Shown here piece after piece: positions 6,464-14,185 of a stretch of 27,602 nucleotides of DNA. This stretch comes from JAAFIP01 sp043721235 (GTDB lineage Bacteria > Pseudomonadota > Gammaproteobacteria > Burkholderiales > Burkholderiaceae_C). Below the pieces are notes generated by a model that made no database searches, had not been told where the DNA came from, and saw only the letters and a program-made list of their open reading frames with translations. A program made the position numbers and the translations under genes. Every line of letters starts with the position of its first letter. Positions within the stretch are counted from its first letter, which is position 1. The stretch spans positions 1 to 27,602 of the forward strand of contig JAYSRE010000149.1 of NCBI GenBank assembly GCA_043721235.1, given 5' to 3'.

Positions 6464-8593
6464 TTAAGGCAAGTAGGCCGTCACCTCGCTGTGCTGCGAC
6501 ATGGGCTGCAGTTCTTGCACTTTACCATCTTGCAGTATCACCACACGCTGCGCCCCGGCAATCGTCTCAGGGCGGTGCGCCACAATCACGCGTGTTATCT
6601 GCATACTGGCCAGCGCCTGGGTTACCCGCTGTTCGTTGGCAATGTCCAGGTGGCTGGTGGCTTCGTCCAGCGCCAGCACTTTGGGCTGCTTGTACAGCGC
6701 CCGCGCCAGCAGCACCCGCTGCTTTTGCCCACCACTGAGCGACGAGCCCATGTCACCCACCAGCGTTTGGTAGCCCATCGGCATACGCACAATGTCGCCG
6801 TGCACCGCCGCCTGCTGCGCGCAGGCCTCAATGCGTGCCATGTCGCGCTGCACGTCAAAAAAGCAAATGTTGTCGGCAATGCTGCCCGCCAGCAACGTGT
6901 CTTCCTGCATCACCGTGCCAATCAGTTTGCGGTAGTTGTGCAGCCCCAGCTGGCGCACGGGCAGGCCGCCGTACAGCACCTCGCCCTCTACAGGCATACG
7001 CAGCCCCAGAATGACTTTAAGCAAGGTCGTTTTGCCACAGCCGCTGGGGCCGACGATAGCCACGCTCTGCCCAGGTTCCAAAACCAGCGAGGTGTCTTTC
7101 AGTATCCAAGGCTCCCCCTCACCGTACCTAAAGCTCACATTGCGCAGTTCAATACGGGGCTGCAAGTGGCCCAGGCTGTTGTCGGGCACGCTGTCTTTCT
7201 CAGGCTCTGCCAGCGCAATATCGGCCAGCCGCTCAGCATGCAGCCCCAGCATTTTGATGTCTACCGCAAAGTCAATCAACGCTGTCATGCGGCTGGTAAG
7301 CTGGCCTTTGTAGCTGATAAAGGCAAACAGCATACCAATGGTAAATACTGCCTGTCCTTGTGTGGAGGCTAGCGTGCTGGTGTGCATCACCAGAGCGGCA
7401 CCCAGCCACAGCACGGCCAAGTTTTCAACGCCAAAGATAAAGGTGTTGGCCGTGCTAAATGCAATGCCCATCTTGGCCGTGCGCACATCGCGGTTTTGCA
7501 CTTCAATCAACAGGTTTTGCCAGCGGGCACGGCGTTCTTGCTCGCGGCCAAACAGCTTGAGTGGCACGATAGCCCGCAGGCTTTCCAAAAAGTGGGTGTT
7601 CTCCCGCGCCGCCACCACCAGCCGCTGTGCGCTGGCATCCCTGAACGGCCGGTAGGCCGCCCAGCGCAGCAGCCCATACGCCGCCACAGCGCTAACCACC
7701 ACCGCCGTCAGCGCGGGCGAATACAGCAGCATCATGCCCAGCGCTGCCAGGCTCATCAGGCCGTCCAGCACCGCCTCTATCACACTGGTGGTCAGCGTAC
7801 GCTGAATTGCACCCACCGAACCAAAGCGCGACACAATATCGCCCAAGTGCCGCTTTTCAAAATAATCGACCGGCAGTTTAATCAGGTGGCCAAACACATT
7901 GCCAGCCCACTGCAGGCTGAGCGACATGCCCAGCGTCATCACCATCCAGCTGCGCGCCAAGCCCAGCAGGGTCTGCACCAGCAGCAGCAGCGCAAACCCC
8001 ATCACCAGCACCGTGAGCAAGTCACGGTCATAGGTGGCCACCGCGTCGTCTACCACCAGCTGGTTAAGCAGTGGCGCGGCAATAGCAAACACCTGCAGGG
8101 CCAGTGCCACACCAAATATTTGCAGCAAAGCCCTTTTGAGCCCCAGCACCTTACCCGTCAACGCAGACAGCGCTACCTTTTTACGCTGGTCAGTCGCTTC
8201 AAACTCTGCATTGGGTGTAAGCTCTAGCGCCACACCGGTAAAGTGCTTAGACACCTCACCCAGTTTGAGCCGCCGCTCGCCCACCGCAGGGTCAAGCACC
8301 ACCACATGCCCACGCGCCACCTTGGTCAGCACCACAAAGTGGTTCAGGTTCCAATGCAAAATGCAGGGCAACTGCAGTTGCGCCAGCTCGTCAATGTCTA
8401 GCCGCAGTGGGCGGCTGCTAAAGTTAAGCGCCGCCGCATGGCCCATAAGCTGATTTAGCGTGGCACCCTTGAGCGAGACGGAAAAACGTTGGCGCAAATC
8501 TGCCAGATCGACAGACAAACCATGCGCGCCGGTCACCATAGCAAGGCATGCCAGCGCGCATTCGCTGGACTCTGATTGAAGAATGGGGCGCAT
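6464..8593 (-). CDS. Peptidase-containing (C39) ABC exporter for double-glycine peptides
   Basis: This is a 709-residue inner-membrane exporter that cleaves GG-leader peptides and pumps the mature peptide out with a HlyD-type adaptor and an outer-membrane channel. The N-terminal C39 domain has the full catalytic set: Gln6 and Cys12 in LQSESSECALAC, His85 in NHFVVL and Asp101 in LDPAVG. The transmembrane domain spans about 150-440. The nucleotide-binding domain has Walker A GPSGCGKT (515-522), the signature LSGGQKQ (about 619-625), Walker B VLALDE and the TSHLD D-loop. The family length is 690-730, so it is complete. It is the last gene of the peptide-export cluster, preceded by a 111-bp AT-rich leader. 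Because the gene is GC-rich like the host genes, the exporter and adaptor may be older than the cargo between them. Confidence 0.93.
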   Translation of the reverse strand: MRPILQSESSECALACLAMVTGAHGLSVDLADLRQRFSVSLKGATLNQLMGHAAALNFSSRPLRLDIDELAQLQLPCILHWNLNHFVVLTKVARGHVVVLDPAVGERRLKLGEVSKHFTGVALELTPNAEFEATDQRKKVALSALTGKVLGLKRALLQIFGVALALQVFAIAAPLLNQLVVDDAVATYDRDLLTVLVMGFALLLLVQTLLGLARSWMVMTLGMSLSLQWAGNVFGHLIKLPVDYFEKRHLGDIVSRFGSVGAIQRTLTTSVIEAVLDGLMSLAALGMMLLYSPALTAVVVSAVAAYGLLRWAAYRPFRDASAQRLVVAARENTHFLESLRAIVPLKLFGREQERRARWQNLLIEVQNRDVRTAKMGIAFSTANTFIFGVENLAVLWLGAALVMHTSTLASTQGQAVFTIGMLFAFISYKGQLTSRMTALIDFAVDIKMLGLHAERLADIALAEPEKDSVPDNSLGHLQPRIELRNVSFRYGEGEPWILKDTSLVLEPGQSVAIVGPSGCGKTTLLKVILGLRMPVEGEVLYGGLPVRQLGLHNYRKLIGTVMQEDTLLAGSIADNICFFDVQRDMARIEACAQQAAVHGDIVRMPMGYQTLVGDMGSSLSGGQKQRVLLARALYKQPKVLALDEATSHLDIANEQRVTQALASMQITRVIVAHRPETIAGAQRVVILQDGKVQELQPMSQHSEVTAYLP

Positions 8594-8704
8594 GAAGTGT
8601 ATGAAGCAATTAAAAAATTTGAAATACCAGAAAAATTCTCGGCTTTATCTTTTTTGTTTTAGGTTATGTTGACTGTTCAATAGTCGTTCGGTTTTAAAGG
8701 GCCG

Positions 8705-9130
8705 TCATATAGCTTTGACTTTAAAGTGGTAAGTGGTTGCCAGCAATAAAATGCTCATCAAAATAAATATGACCGATGAAGACCATTTCAAACCCACACT
8801 GTCAGCGCTTATTGCTAAGTACAGCCAAAAAAGTTGATTCGGCAATGTAAAAGACAGGCTTAGCCAAATTGCGAAGAAGCGGCTCGACCGGATAAATACT
8901 AAATAGGCCAACCTTGATACTATGAGCGCAGGTAGGCAATTACCAATGATGGTTAAAACATTGCTAATTGACGTGCCGTAAGGCGCCAAGGTTCCAAGTA
9001 CTGAGGTACCCGCGCCTGAAGTTATAGCAAAGAAGATGCCTACGAACGAAAAGAACAAACCAACCAGGCTTATGACGCTTGCCAACACCACGCTCTTGGC
9101 CACTGACAATAGTTGATTTGCCTTGTTCAT
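8705..9130 (-). CDS. Membrane protein A of the bacteriocin-type locus (paralogue of the 11750-12175 protein)
   Basis: This is a 141-residue protein with about four hydrophobic segments (roughly 14-36, 54-78, 86-107 and 117-134) and no recognised family. It has the same length as the protein at 11750-12175 and shares GAGTSVLGT at identical positions (39-47), followed by A-x-YGT, S-x-VL-x-IIG, IW and FW-x-YL. It is AT-rich and sits between the CPBP-like protein and the exporter. By position and size it could be an immunity protein or an accessory of peptide maturation, which is inference only. No strong Shine-Dalgarno precedes ATG 9130, and the CPBP-like gene ends 26 bp upstream. Confidence 0.7.
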   Translation of the reverse strand: MNKANQLLSVAKSVVLASVISLVGLFFSFVGIFFAITSGAGTSVLGTLAPYGTSISNVLTIIGNCLPALIVSRLAYLVFIRSSRFFAIWLSLSFTLPNQLFWLYLAISADSVGLKWSSSVIFILMSILLLATTYHFKVKAI

Positions 9131-9156
9131 TTAGATTCAATTAGATTTCAATAATG

Positions 9157-9900
9157 TTATGAACGGATTAAAACTACACCAAACGCTAATAAATTATTTA
9201 GAAAATGTGCTGCACACATAAAAGTGGCTGACATAGAGATGGATGTTTTTTCACGAAGCACAAGGTACAAATCAGTCAGGACAAGAAAAATCCATGAGGT
9301 TGCAAAAAAATTGATGGGTGCTAATGTGGCGTGCAATGCACCCCAAATAAGTGCAGACAAAGTCAATATCAGCATCCTATTTTTTATCCATCGTTTGCCC
9401 AGCTCAATCAAAACCACTGCAACCGCAGTCTCTGCTAGTGGACTTACCACCGCGACGTTAATAAGTCCTGTGTAAAGCTCAGCAAAGTTTTTAAACACCA
9501 CATTAGGGAAAACAAAATTTAATTTCAGCTGAATTAACCCAATTAATCCGATCGCGCCAGTAAAACAGGCTGCGCCTGCGGTAGCAGGATAAATCACAAG
9601 ATTTAAGGCGGATATTTTTCGTCCCGCTGCAGCGTGAATGTCCGCAACTGTCAAAGGAATAATTCTTTCATCTTTATGCAGGAGAAAAAAATGTCCCCAG
9701 ATAAATAAAAAGCAACTGGAAGCCCAAACTCCTAGCAATAAACCCAGTGTGGCAGCTTCCACGAATGGGTATTTAATTAACTGATCCGCCAGTGAGTCGA
9801 TACCGGGCAGTTTGTGCAAACTGTCGAACTTGCCCATATAAAACGCGCAACCAACTGCTAAAGTTAAAAATGCAATATTGCAAATTAATTTAGATTTCAT
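9157..9900 (-). CDS. CPBP-like intramembrane protease family protein (degenerate first motif)
   Basis: This is a 247-residue polytopic membrane protein. The C-terminal half resembles the CPBP/CAAX-protease-like (Abi) family: motif 1 region SPLAETAVAVVLIELGKR (about 153-170), motif 2 WGALH with His190, and motif 3 HFLNN with His232. In active members motif 1 is EExxxR. Here only one glutamate of the pair (Glu157) is present and no arginine follows at the usual spacing, so activity is uncertain. CPBP proteins are frequent in bacteriocin loci as immunity or processing factors. It is AT-rich like its neighbours and lies between the ATPase and membrane protein A genes. Confidence 0.65.
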   Translation of the reverse strand: MKSKLICNIAFLTLAVGCAFYMGKFDSLHKLPGIDSLADQLIKYPFVEAATLGLLLGVWASSCFLFIWGHFFLLHKDERIIPLTVADIHAAAGRKISALNLVIYPATAGAACFTGAIGLIGLIQLKLNFVFPNVVFKNFAELYTGLINVAVVSPLAETAVAVVLIELGKRWIKNRMLILTLSALIWGALHATLAPINFFATSWIFLVLTDLYLVLREKTSISMSATFMCAAHFLNNLLAFGVVLIRS

Positions 9901-9967
9901 AATAGGTAACTAAATTTCCAGACTGTTTTATCAACGGACTACATATTTGCAAGCCAGTAAAACTTAG

Positions 9968-10696
9968 CTATTCACCCAAAAGCTTGTCGCCAGAAATTAG
10001 CCTCTTTGCCAAAACATATTGCATCGTCTTTTTGTACTCACATTCCACAATTGCATCTTCATCAAATGAGTAAATTTGGGCATCTGGCATGGCCAGCAAA
10101 AAAGGTGAATGCGTGGCTATGACAAACTGTGCGCCACCAGCGGCCAGCTCGCGCATGCGCAGCATGATCGCAATTTGGCTGGTTAACGACAGCCCAGCCT
10201 CAGGCTCGTCTAAAAGATACAAACCGCTGCAGTTAAACCTGTGCAACACCAGTGCCAAGATAGATTCACCGCGGGACTGCACATGCAGCGATTGCCCGCC
10301 GTAACTATCGCGAATAAAAGGCGAGGCGGCTGGTTCGGCATCTAGCCGGTCAATTTCGGAGGCAAAGTTATAAAAGCTTTCTGATCGAAAGAAAAAACTG
10401 CTGCTGGTAATGGGCTTGCTGCGGGCCAAGCGCAAATGTTCATGCAGGCAAGAATGCGTATTGCGGGTAGAAAAGCCAAAATTCTTTGATCCACCTTCAG
10501 CGTTAAAACCCAGGCTGACCGCCATCGCCTCCAGCAAGGTTGATTTACCTTTGCCGTTCTCGCCAATGAAGAAGGTCACTTGTTTGTTGAAAAATAACTT
10601 TTTTAAATTTTTTACCCAAACTAAGTTAAACGGATACACCTCCAAGAGGTCATTGCTGGGTAGTTTTAACTCGATGCTGCTCAATATTGGGGGCAT
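9968..10696 (-). CDS. AAA/ABC-type ATPase (predicted stand-alone ATPase)
   Basis: This is a 242-residue soluble ATPase of the ABC/SMC-like AAA group. It has Walker A GENGKGKS (45-52), a degenerate signature region VQSRGESIL (about 139-147), Walker B with catalytic acid GLYLLDEPEAGLS (158-170), and the switch histidine in IATHSPFLLAMPDA (196). There is no transmembrane segment and no permease partner next to it, so it is not an ordinary importer or exporter subunit. Such ATPases occur alone, in defence modules and in bacteriocin loci. Here a role in producer protection or peptide maturation is only inferred from context. ATG 10696 has no clear Shine-Dalgarno. The gene is less AT-rich than its direct neighbours. 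Confidence 0.75.
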   Translation of the reverse strand: MPPILSSIELKLPSNDLLEVYPFNLVWVKNLKKLFFNKQVTFFIGENGKGKSTLLEAMAVSLGFNAEGGSKNFGFSTRNTHSCLHEHLRLARSKPITSSSFFFRSESFYNFASEIDRLDAEPAASPFIRDSYGGQSLHVQSRGESILALVLHRFNCSGLYLLDEPEAGLSLTSQIAIMLRMRELAAGGAQFVIATHSPFLLAMPDAQIYSFDEDAIVECEYKKTMQYVLAKRLISGDKLLGE

Positions 10697-10727
10697 TTAT
10701 TTTTATTGAAATTTTAGTGAAGAATGA

Positions 10728-11714
10728 TCACGGTTTAATTTCATAAATACGTTTGATATCTGTATGGCCGCTAGCCTTTAGTAATTCCAATAATCCTTTG
10801 TCGCCAACTACGTGACCTATGCCCACCACGATGCTGGCGGGCGGGCCTTTGGTTTCGAGTAACTTAGTAAGTTTAGGCATCCAATTGAGGTTGCGTGGAT
10901 GATTTATGCATTCAGTAGCTGTTTTCATAAACAGCGATGATGAAAACTCATTAACCAATGCGTTCAGATCATTATCAAAAAAAATTTTTTGTGTTTTCAT
11001 TGCGTCTGTTTCTTCATAAGGAACAATAGATGTCAGCTGCTCAATTCCAGCTTGAAGGATTAATTCGGTTTTATCTTTAGAGTAGCAATTTTTTCGCCAG
11101 CTAGTATCCACTGCCGAAGTATCTTCAATATATAAAATTTTCTTTTCTTTGGACTGGTTGTCCATAATTTCAAGCACGTCAGCTAGCCCAATGTAAAAGC
11201 GAAAATTTGGATTTAATTTCTTACGCCGCATATCAATCAATATGCCTAAATTTCCATTCACGTTAAAAGGATCTGCAGTATCAAGCTCGGTAACAAATTT
11301 ACTGTGCAATGCGATTTTTTCTGCTTCGGTTTTCTTACTTAATTCTAAAATCAGTATCTTTGATTCCGTTACGATTTTTTGCCAAATTTCTTTCGAAACC
11401 ATGCTGGATAATAAAGTTGTGCTGGTTTTAGATTCTATTTGTCTAGGCTCTTTATACACAAGCGCAGACACCTTGTATGCTGCTTCACCTAATGAATAAT
11501 CAATATTAAGATCTGAATTACTACTGAAGCTGTGTTGTTCCCCTAGTAAGTAAAGCGTTCGATTAGCGCTACTGACTTGCCATGCCCATGCAGACGGATA
11601 GGCTTTTTGTAATGACTGTGAACCAACAAAATTACTGCTAAATATTATTCCTAAAAAAATCATGGATGGCTTCATGTAAGAAGCATAGATTCGAGGGTTA
11701 TTTTTTTTCAACAT
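10728..11714 (-). CDS. TraB/GumN-like protein with signal peptide
   Basis: This is a 328-residue protein, or 315 if it starts at ATG 11675 (MKPSMIFLGIIFSS...), which gives a cleaner signal peptide. The mature part shows the TraB/GumN pattern: LYLLGEQHSF near residues 54-63 (relatives have YLLGTxH), a long variable middle, and a C-terminal RNLNWMPKLTKLL then IVVGIGHVVGDKGLLELL. The GxGH and ExxH histidines suggest the tiki/EreA-like metallo-hydrolase fold. One relative, the animal protein Tiki, is a protease. Export to the periplasm is predicted. Its position directly between membrane protein B and the ATPase suggests a role in peptide processing, quality control or self-protection, which is unproven. 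The gene is strongly AT-rich. Confidence 0.75.
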   Translation of the reverse strand: MLKKNNPRIYASYMKPSMIFLGIIFSSNFVGSQSLQKAYPSAWAWQVSSANRTLYLLGEQHSFSSNSDLNIDYSLGEAAYKVSALVYKEPRQIESKTSTTLLSSMVSKEIWQKIVTESKILILELSKKTEAEKIALHSKFVTELDTADPFNVNGNLGILIDMRRKKLNPNFRFYIGLADVLEIMDNQSKEKKILYIEDTSAVDTSWRKNCYSKDKTELILQAGIEQLTSIVPYEETDAMKTQKIFFDNDLNALVNEFSSSLFMKTATECINHPRNLNWMPKLTKLLETKGPPASIVVGIGHVVGDKGLLELLKASGHTDIKRIYEIKP

Positions 11715-11749
11715 GGTAGCCGATGTCTAAATATTTTTGAAAATAAAAT

Positions 11750-12175
11750 TCAAGCTGTTTTTTCGTTTTTCAGTTTCAAAATTACAAAAATGAGTGCAGC
11801 AGTGATCACTAAAAAATTAATTCCAGATGTCCATTGCAGCTCCATGAATATTGACGTGATTGACAAATAAATCCAGAAAATTTGAATCGGAATAACAAAA
11901 AATAAGCATGCCCAAATGGAGCGTATTCTAGTAAGCCCAAAAACGCCGTAGGTTAAAAGCGAAATGAGAATCATGGGTATGGATGTCCCAATTATGCTGA
12001 GCACAGAACTTGATGTTGTGCCATAGGTAGCCGCAGTACCTAATACTGAAGTACCGGCACCTACCGTAATGGAGAAGAAAAGTGCAATAAAGGCCGAGAC
12101 CAATGCAAAGAAACCTTTTATAGCCTCAATGAAAATTCTCTTCAGCAGTGATTTCAGTTGTATAAACTCGGCCAT
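11750..12175 (-). CDS. Membrane protein B of the bacteriocin-type locus, directly after the GG-leader peptide
   Basis: This is a 141-residue protein with about four hydrophobic segments and no recognised family. It is a paralogue of the protein at 8705-9130, with GAGTSVLGT at residues 39-47 in both, then A-x-YGT, S-x-VL-x-IIG, SIWA and QIFWIYLSI. It starts 21 bp after the stop of the precursor peptide gene, the classic place for an immunity gene, and AAGAG about ten bases before ATG 12175 may serve as ribosome-binding site. Immunity is the best guess from context; a role in precursor binding or modification is the alternative. It is AT-rich. Confidence 0.75.
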   Translation of the reverse strand: MAEFIQLKSLLKRIFIEAIKGFFALVSAFIALFFSITVGAGTSVLGTAATYGTTSSSVLSIIGTSIPMILISLLTYGVFGLTRIRSIWACLFFVIPIQIFWIYLSITSIFMELQWTSGINFLVITAALIFVILKLKNEKTA

Positions 12176-12196
12176 TTAAATTACTCTTGGTTATGT

Positions 12197-12535
12197 TTAA
12201 TCGTAACTAATAGTCCCACCAGAGGCGATGACGGAACGCTCAAAAGCAGACATATTCCGTTTTTCATACATTGGAGTTTTATATTGCCAGTTTACATAAT
12301 TGTCGACAGCCTTGTAACATGCAGGCCCAGCTTCACCAGCTAATGTTTGCATGGTGTTGTTACCAAAAATACTTGCTGTACTAGTAAGCCCAGTGCCAAG
12401 TGCATTGCAAGCATCGTAGCCCTTCTCGCGCGCCTTACACGACGCATCTGTATCAGCTGATGTGCATCCCGCACCACCCTCGGGCCCATCACCACCGCTG
12501 ATGGAAAAACAATCCTCAGTCTTTAAAACTCTCAT
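12197..12535 (-). CDS. Double-glycine-leader peptide (putative bacteriocin/microcin precursor)
   Basis: This encodes a 112-residue precursor. The leader MRVLKTEDCFSISGG (1-15) fits the double-glycine type that C39 exporters cleave after GG, so the mature product would be 97 residues starting DGPEGGAGC. The mature part has four cysteines (24, 33, 43, 73) that could form two disulfides, an alanine/glycine-rich middle with an FGNN segment, and a charged, aromatic C-terminal third (VNWQYKTPMYEKRNMSAFER). It resembles no bacteriocin I can name. ATG 12535 is chosen because GGAG lies six bases upstream; the in-frame GTG at 12547 is part of that ribosome-binding site. It is flanked by the adaptor gene upstream and a membrane protein downstream, which supports the call. 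Confidence 0.75.
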   Translation of the reverse strand: MRVLKTEDCFSISGGDGPEGGAGCTSADTDASCKAREKGYDACNALGTGLTSTASIFGNNTMQTLAGEAGPACYKAVDNYVNWQYKTPMYEKRNMSAFERSVIASGGTISYD

Positions 12536-12582
12536 AGTTAACTCCACTTAAAAAATCACCGTATCGGACGGCAGGCCGTTTT

Positions 12583-14014
12583 TTACTCCACCTTGCTGCC
12601 GCCGCGGTTCGGTTTGAGGTCTGAGTTGAAAACTTGTGCATTGGCGCGGGCGGCTAGCAGGGGCTCTAGCGCCCACTCCCATACTTTGCGGCGCTCTTGC
12701 AGTACGTCGGCTTCCAGCGTCATGCCGGGTTTTAGCGCGATGGTGTCGCCGTAGCTGCGGATGGACTGGGCGTCTAGCGTGACGCTGATGCGGTAGAGCG
12801 CTTCGTTGCTGCCGTTTTGTGCCATCAGCTGCGCTGCCAGGTTGGGCGGCAGCTCGTTGCTGGCAAAGGGGGTGCTTGAGACGGCCGTGATGCTGCCGCT
12901 GTGCAGGCCAAACTTTTGGTAGGGGTAGGCGGCGTAGCGCAGGTAGACGGTTTGGCCTGTTTTTAAAAAACCTGCGGTGCGGCTGGGTGCAAACAGGTGG
13001 GCTTCTACGGCAATGGGCTGGTTGCCTTGCACGGGCACCAGGGTGGCGATGGTTTGGCCGGCCTGCACGGCCTGGCCTTGGCGCACATGCAGTGCGGTCA
13101 CTTTGTAGCCTGTGGCTGTGGCTGTGGCTGTGGCACTGGTTGTGCCGTTGATTGCACTATGGGTATGGCTGGCAGCCGCGCTAGGCGCGGTGATGACGGT
13201 GCTTTTGCGGGTGGCGTTTTCGCTGGATTCTTGGGCCAGGGTGGACTGGTTGCGGTCGATTTGGGCTGAGTCGGTGGCCAGCTGGTTCTTCAGCGCTGCG
13301 CGTTCGCCCGCTAGCGCCTGGCTGTCTTGCTGCAGTGCTAAGCGGCTGCGCTCTAGGCTTTGCTGGCGTGCGGTAGCGTCGATCAGCTCTTCCTGTTTGG
13401 CCTGCAGCTGTACGTCAGACATAAAGCCTTCTTGTGCCAGCTGGGTGTAGCGCGCTACGCTTTTTTGGGCCAGTGCTACGCGGCTGCGCTGCAGGCTGAG
13501 TTCTTCTTCGGTTTGGCGGGCTTGTAGGGCCAAAGTGTGGATGCGGTCGGTTAGCACTTGCTGGCGCTCGCTGGCTTGCAGCTGGCGCAGGGCGCGTTCG
13601 TTGCTCAGGCTTTCTAGTCGCAGTGCTATTTGCTGGGCCGCCAGCAGGCTGGGCTCGCCTACTTCGGGTTTACCCCCCCCCCCCCGCAGCATTTGGCAGA
13701 TTGCTTTGGCGCTCGGTATTGACGATGGCCAGCACGGCGCCGCCTTGTACGGTGGCCCCTTCGGCCATGCGCAAATCGCCCAGTACGCCTGCGGCGGGGG
13801 CCACAATGTTCAGCGCACCGCCTTGCGCCACCAGCAGGCCGCTCACTTTGCTTTTGCGGTTGGCCTCGCCCCAGGCTGCAAACGCTACAAATAAGCCCGC
13901 TATGGCCAAAGCGGCCAGTGTAATGGTGCTAAAACTTAGCGGCCTGGCAATACGCACCACACCCAGCCATTGGGCTGATTGGGCTTCTTGTACCTCTTGG
14001 CGAAATAACGACAA
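12583..14014 (-). CDS. HlyD-family adaptor of the peptide exporter, frameshifted at a 13-G tract
   Basis: The adaptor (membrane fusion protein) should link the C39 ABC exporter to an outer-membrane channel. The N-terminal part starts at TTG 14014: MSLFRQEVQEAQ, a transmembrane helix (about 28-47), and the lipoyl half VSGLLVAQGGALNIVAPAAGVLG. It stops at TAA 13672 directly after a run of 13 G (13685-13673). A second frame continues through the tract as GGGGKPEVGEPSLLAAQQ, then a long coiled coil, the second lipoyl half VTALHVRQGQAVQAGQTIA and the family end EADVLQERRKVWEWALEPLLA, stopping at 12583. With 12 G the two frames join into 476 codons. As written the gene is off; this may be phase variation or a sequencing error. 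Low-complexity sequence (SHTHSAINGTTSATATATATG) interrupts the hinge. Confidence 0.85.
13111..13134 (+). repeat. Hexanucleotide microsatellite (TGTGGC x4) inside the adaptor gene
   Basis: Four perfect tandem TGTGGC units encode the Ala-Thr-Ala-Thr stretch of the adaptor. Unit changes keep the frame, so they would alter linker length rather than switch the gene. Confidence 0.8.
13673..13685 (-). repeat. Homopolymer tract of 13 G (coding strand), candidate phase switch
   Basis: Thirteen C on the plus strand, 13 G in the sense of the adaptor gene. The upstream frame reads NAAGGGG then TAA; the downstream frame needs 12 (or 9, 15) G. It lies in a poorly conserved linker, so glycine number should be tolerated. 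Confidence 0.85.
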
Positions 14015-14040
14015 TGTGTTTCTACCTGATATTGCAACTA

Positions 14041-14060
14041 AACATAACTACGCGTATGTT
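14041..14060. promoter_or_regulatory. Inverted repeat upstream of the peptide-export operon
   Basis: AACATA-8 nt-TATGTT lies about 27-46 bp upstream of the adaptor start, in a 171-bp AT-rich gap after the transglycosylase gene. The gap should carry the operon promoter, but I could not fix a convincing -35/-10 pair. The repeat is a candidate operator. Confidence 0.25.
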
Positions 14061-14185
14061 AATGAGTTGCCCAGAAAAGTCAGTTAGATTTTGTAATACT
14101 CACGGTAAATATACCGGGTGTAAATAAACACTTTGTCACTCGCTAATCGATGGATGCTTTGCACACGCCCACCAGCCAGTACACC

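Noticed and set aside
13686..13806. Adaptor start at 13806 as a separate complete gene
   Set aside because: The first about 40 residues of that frame (MWPPPQAYWAICAW...) are out-of-frame translation of the true N-terminal adaptor segment; the genuine N-terminus is in the other frame from 14014.
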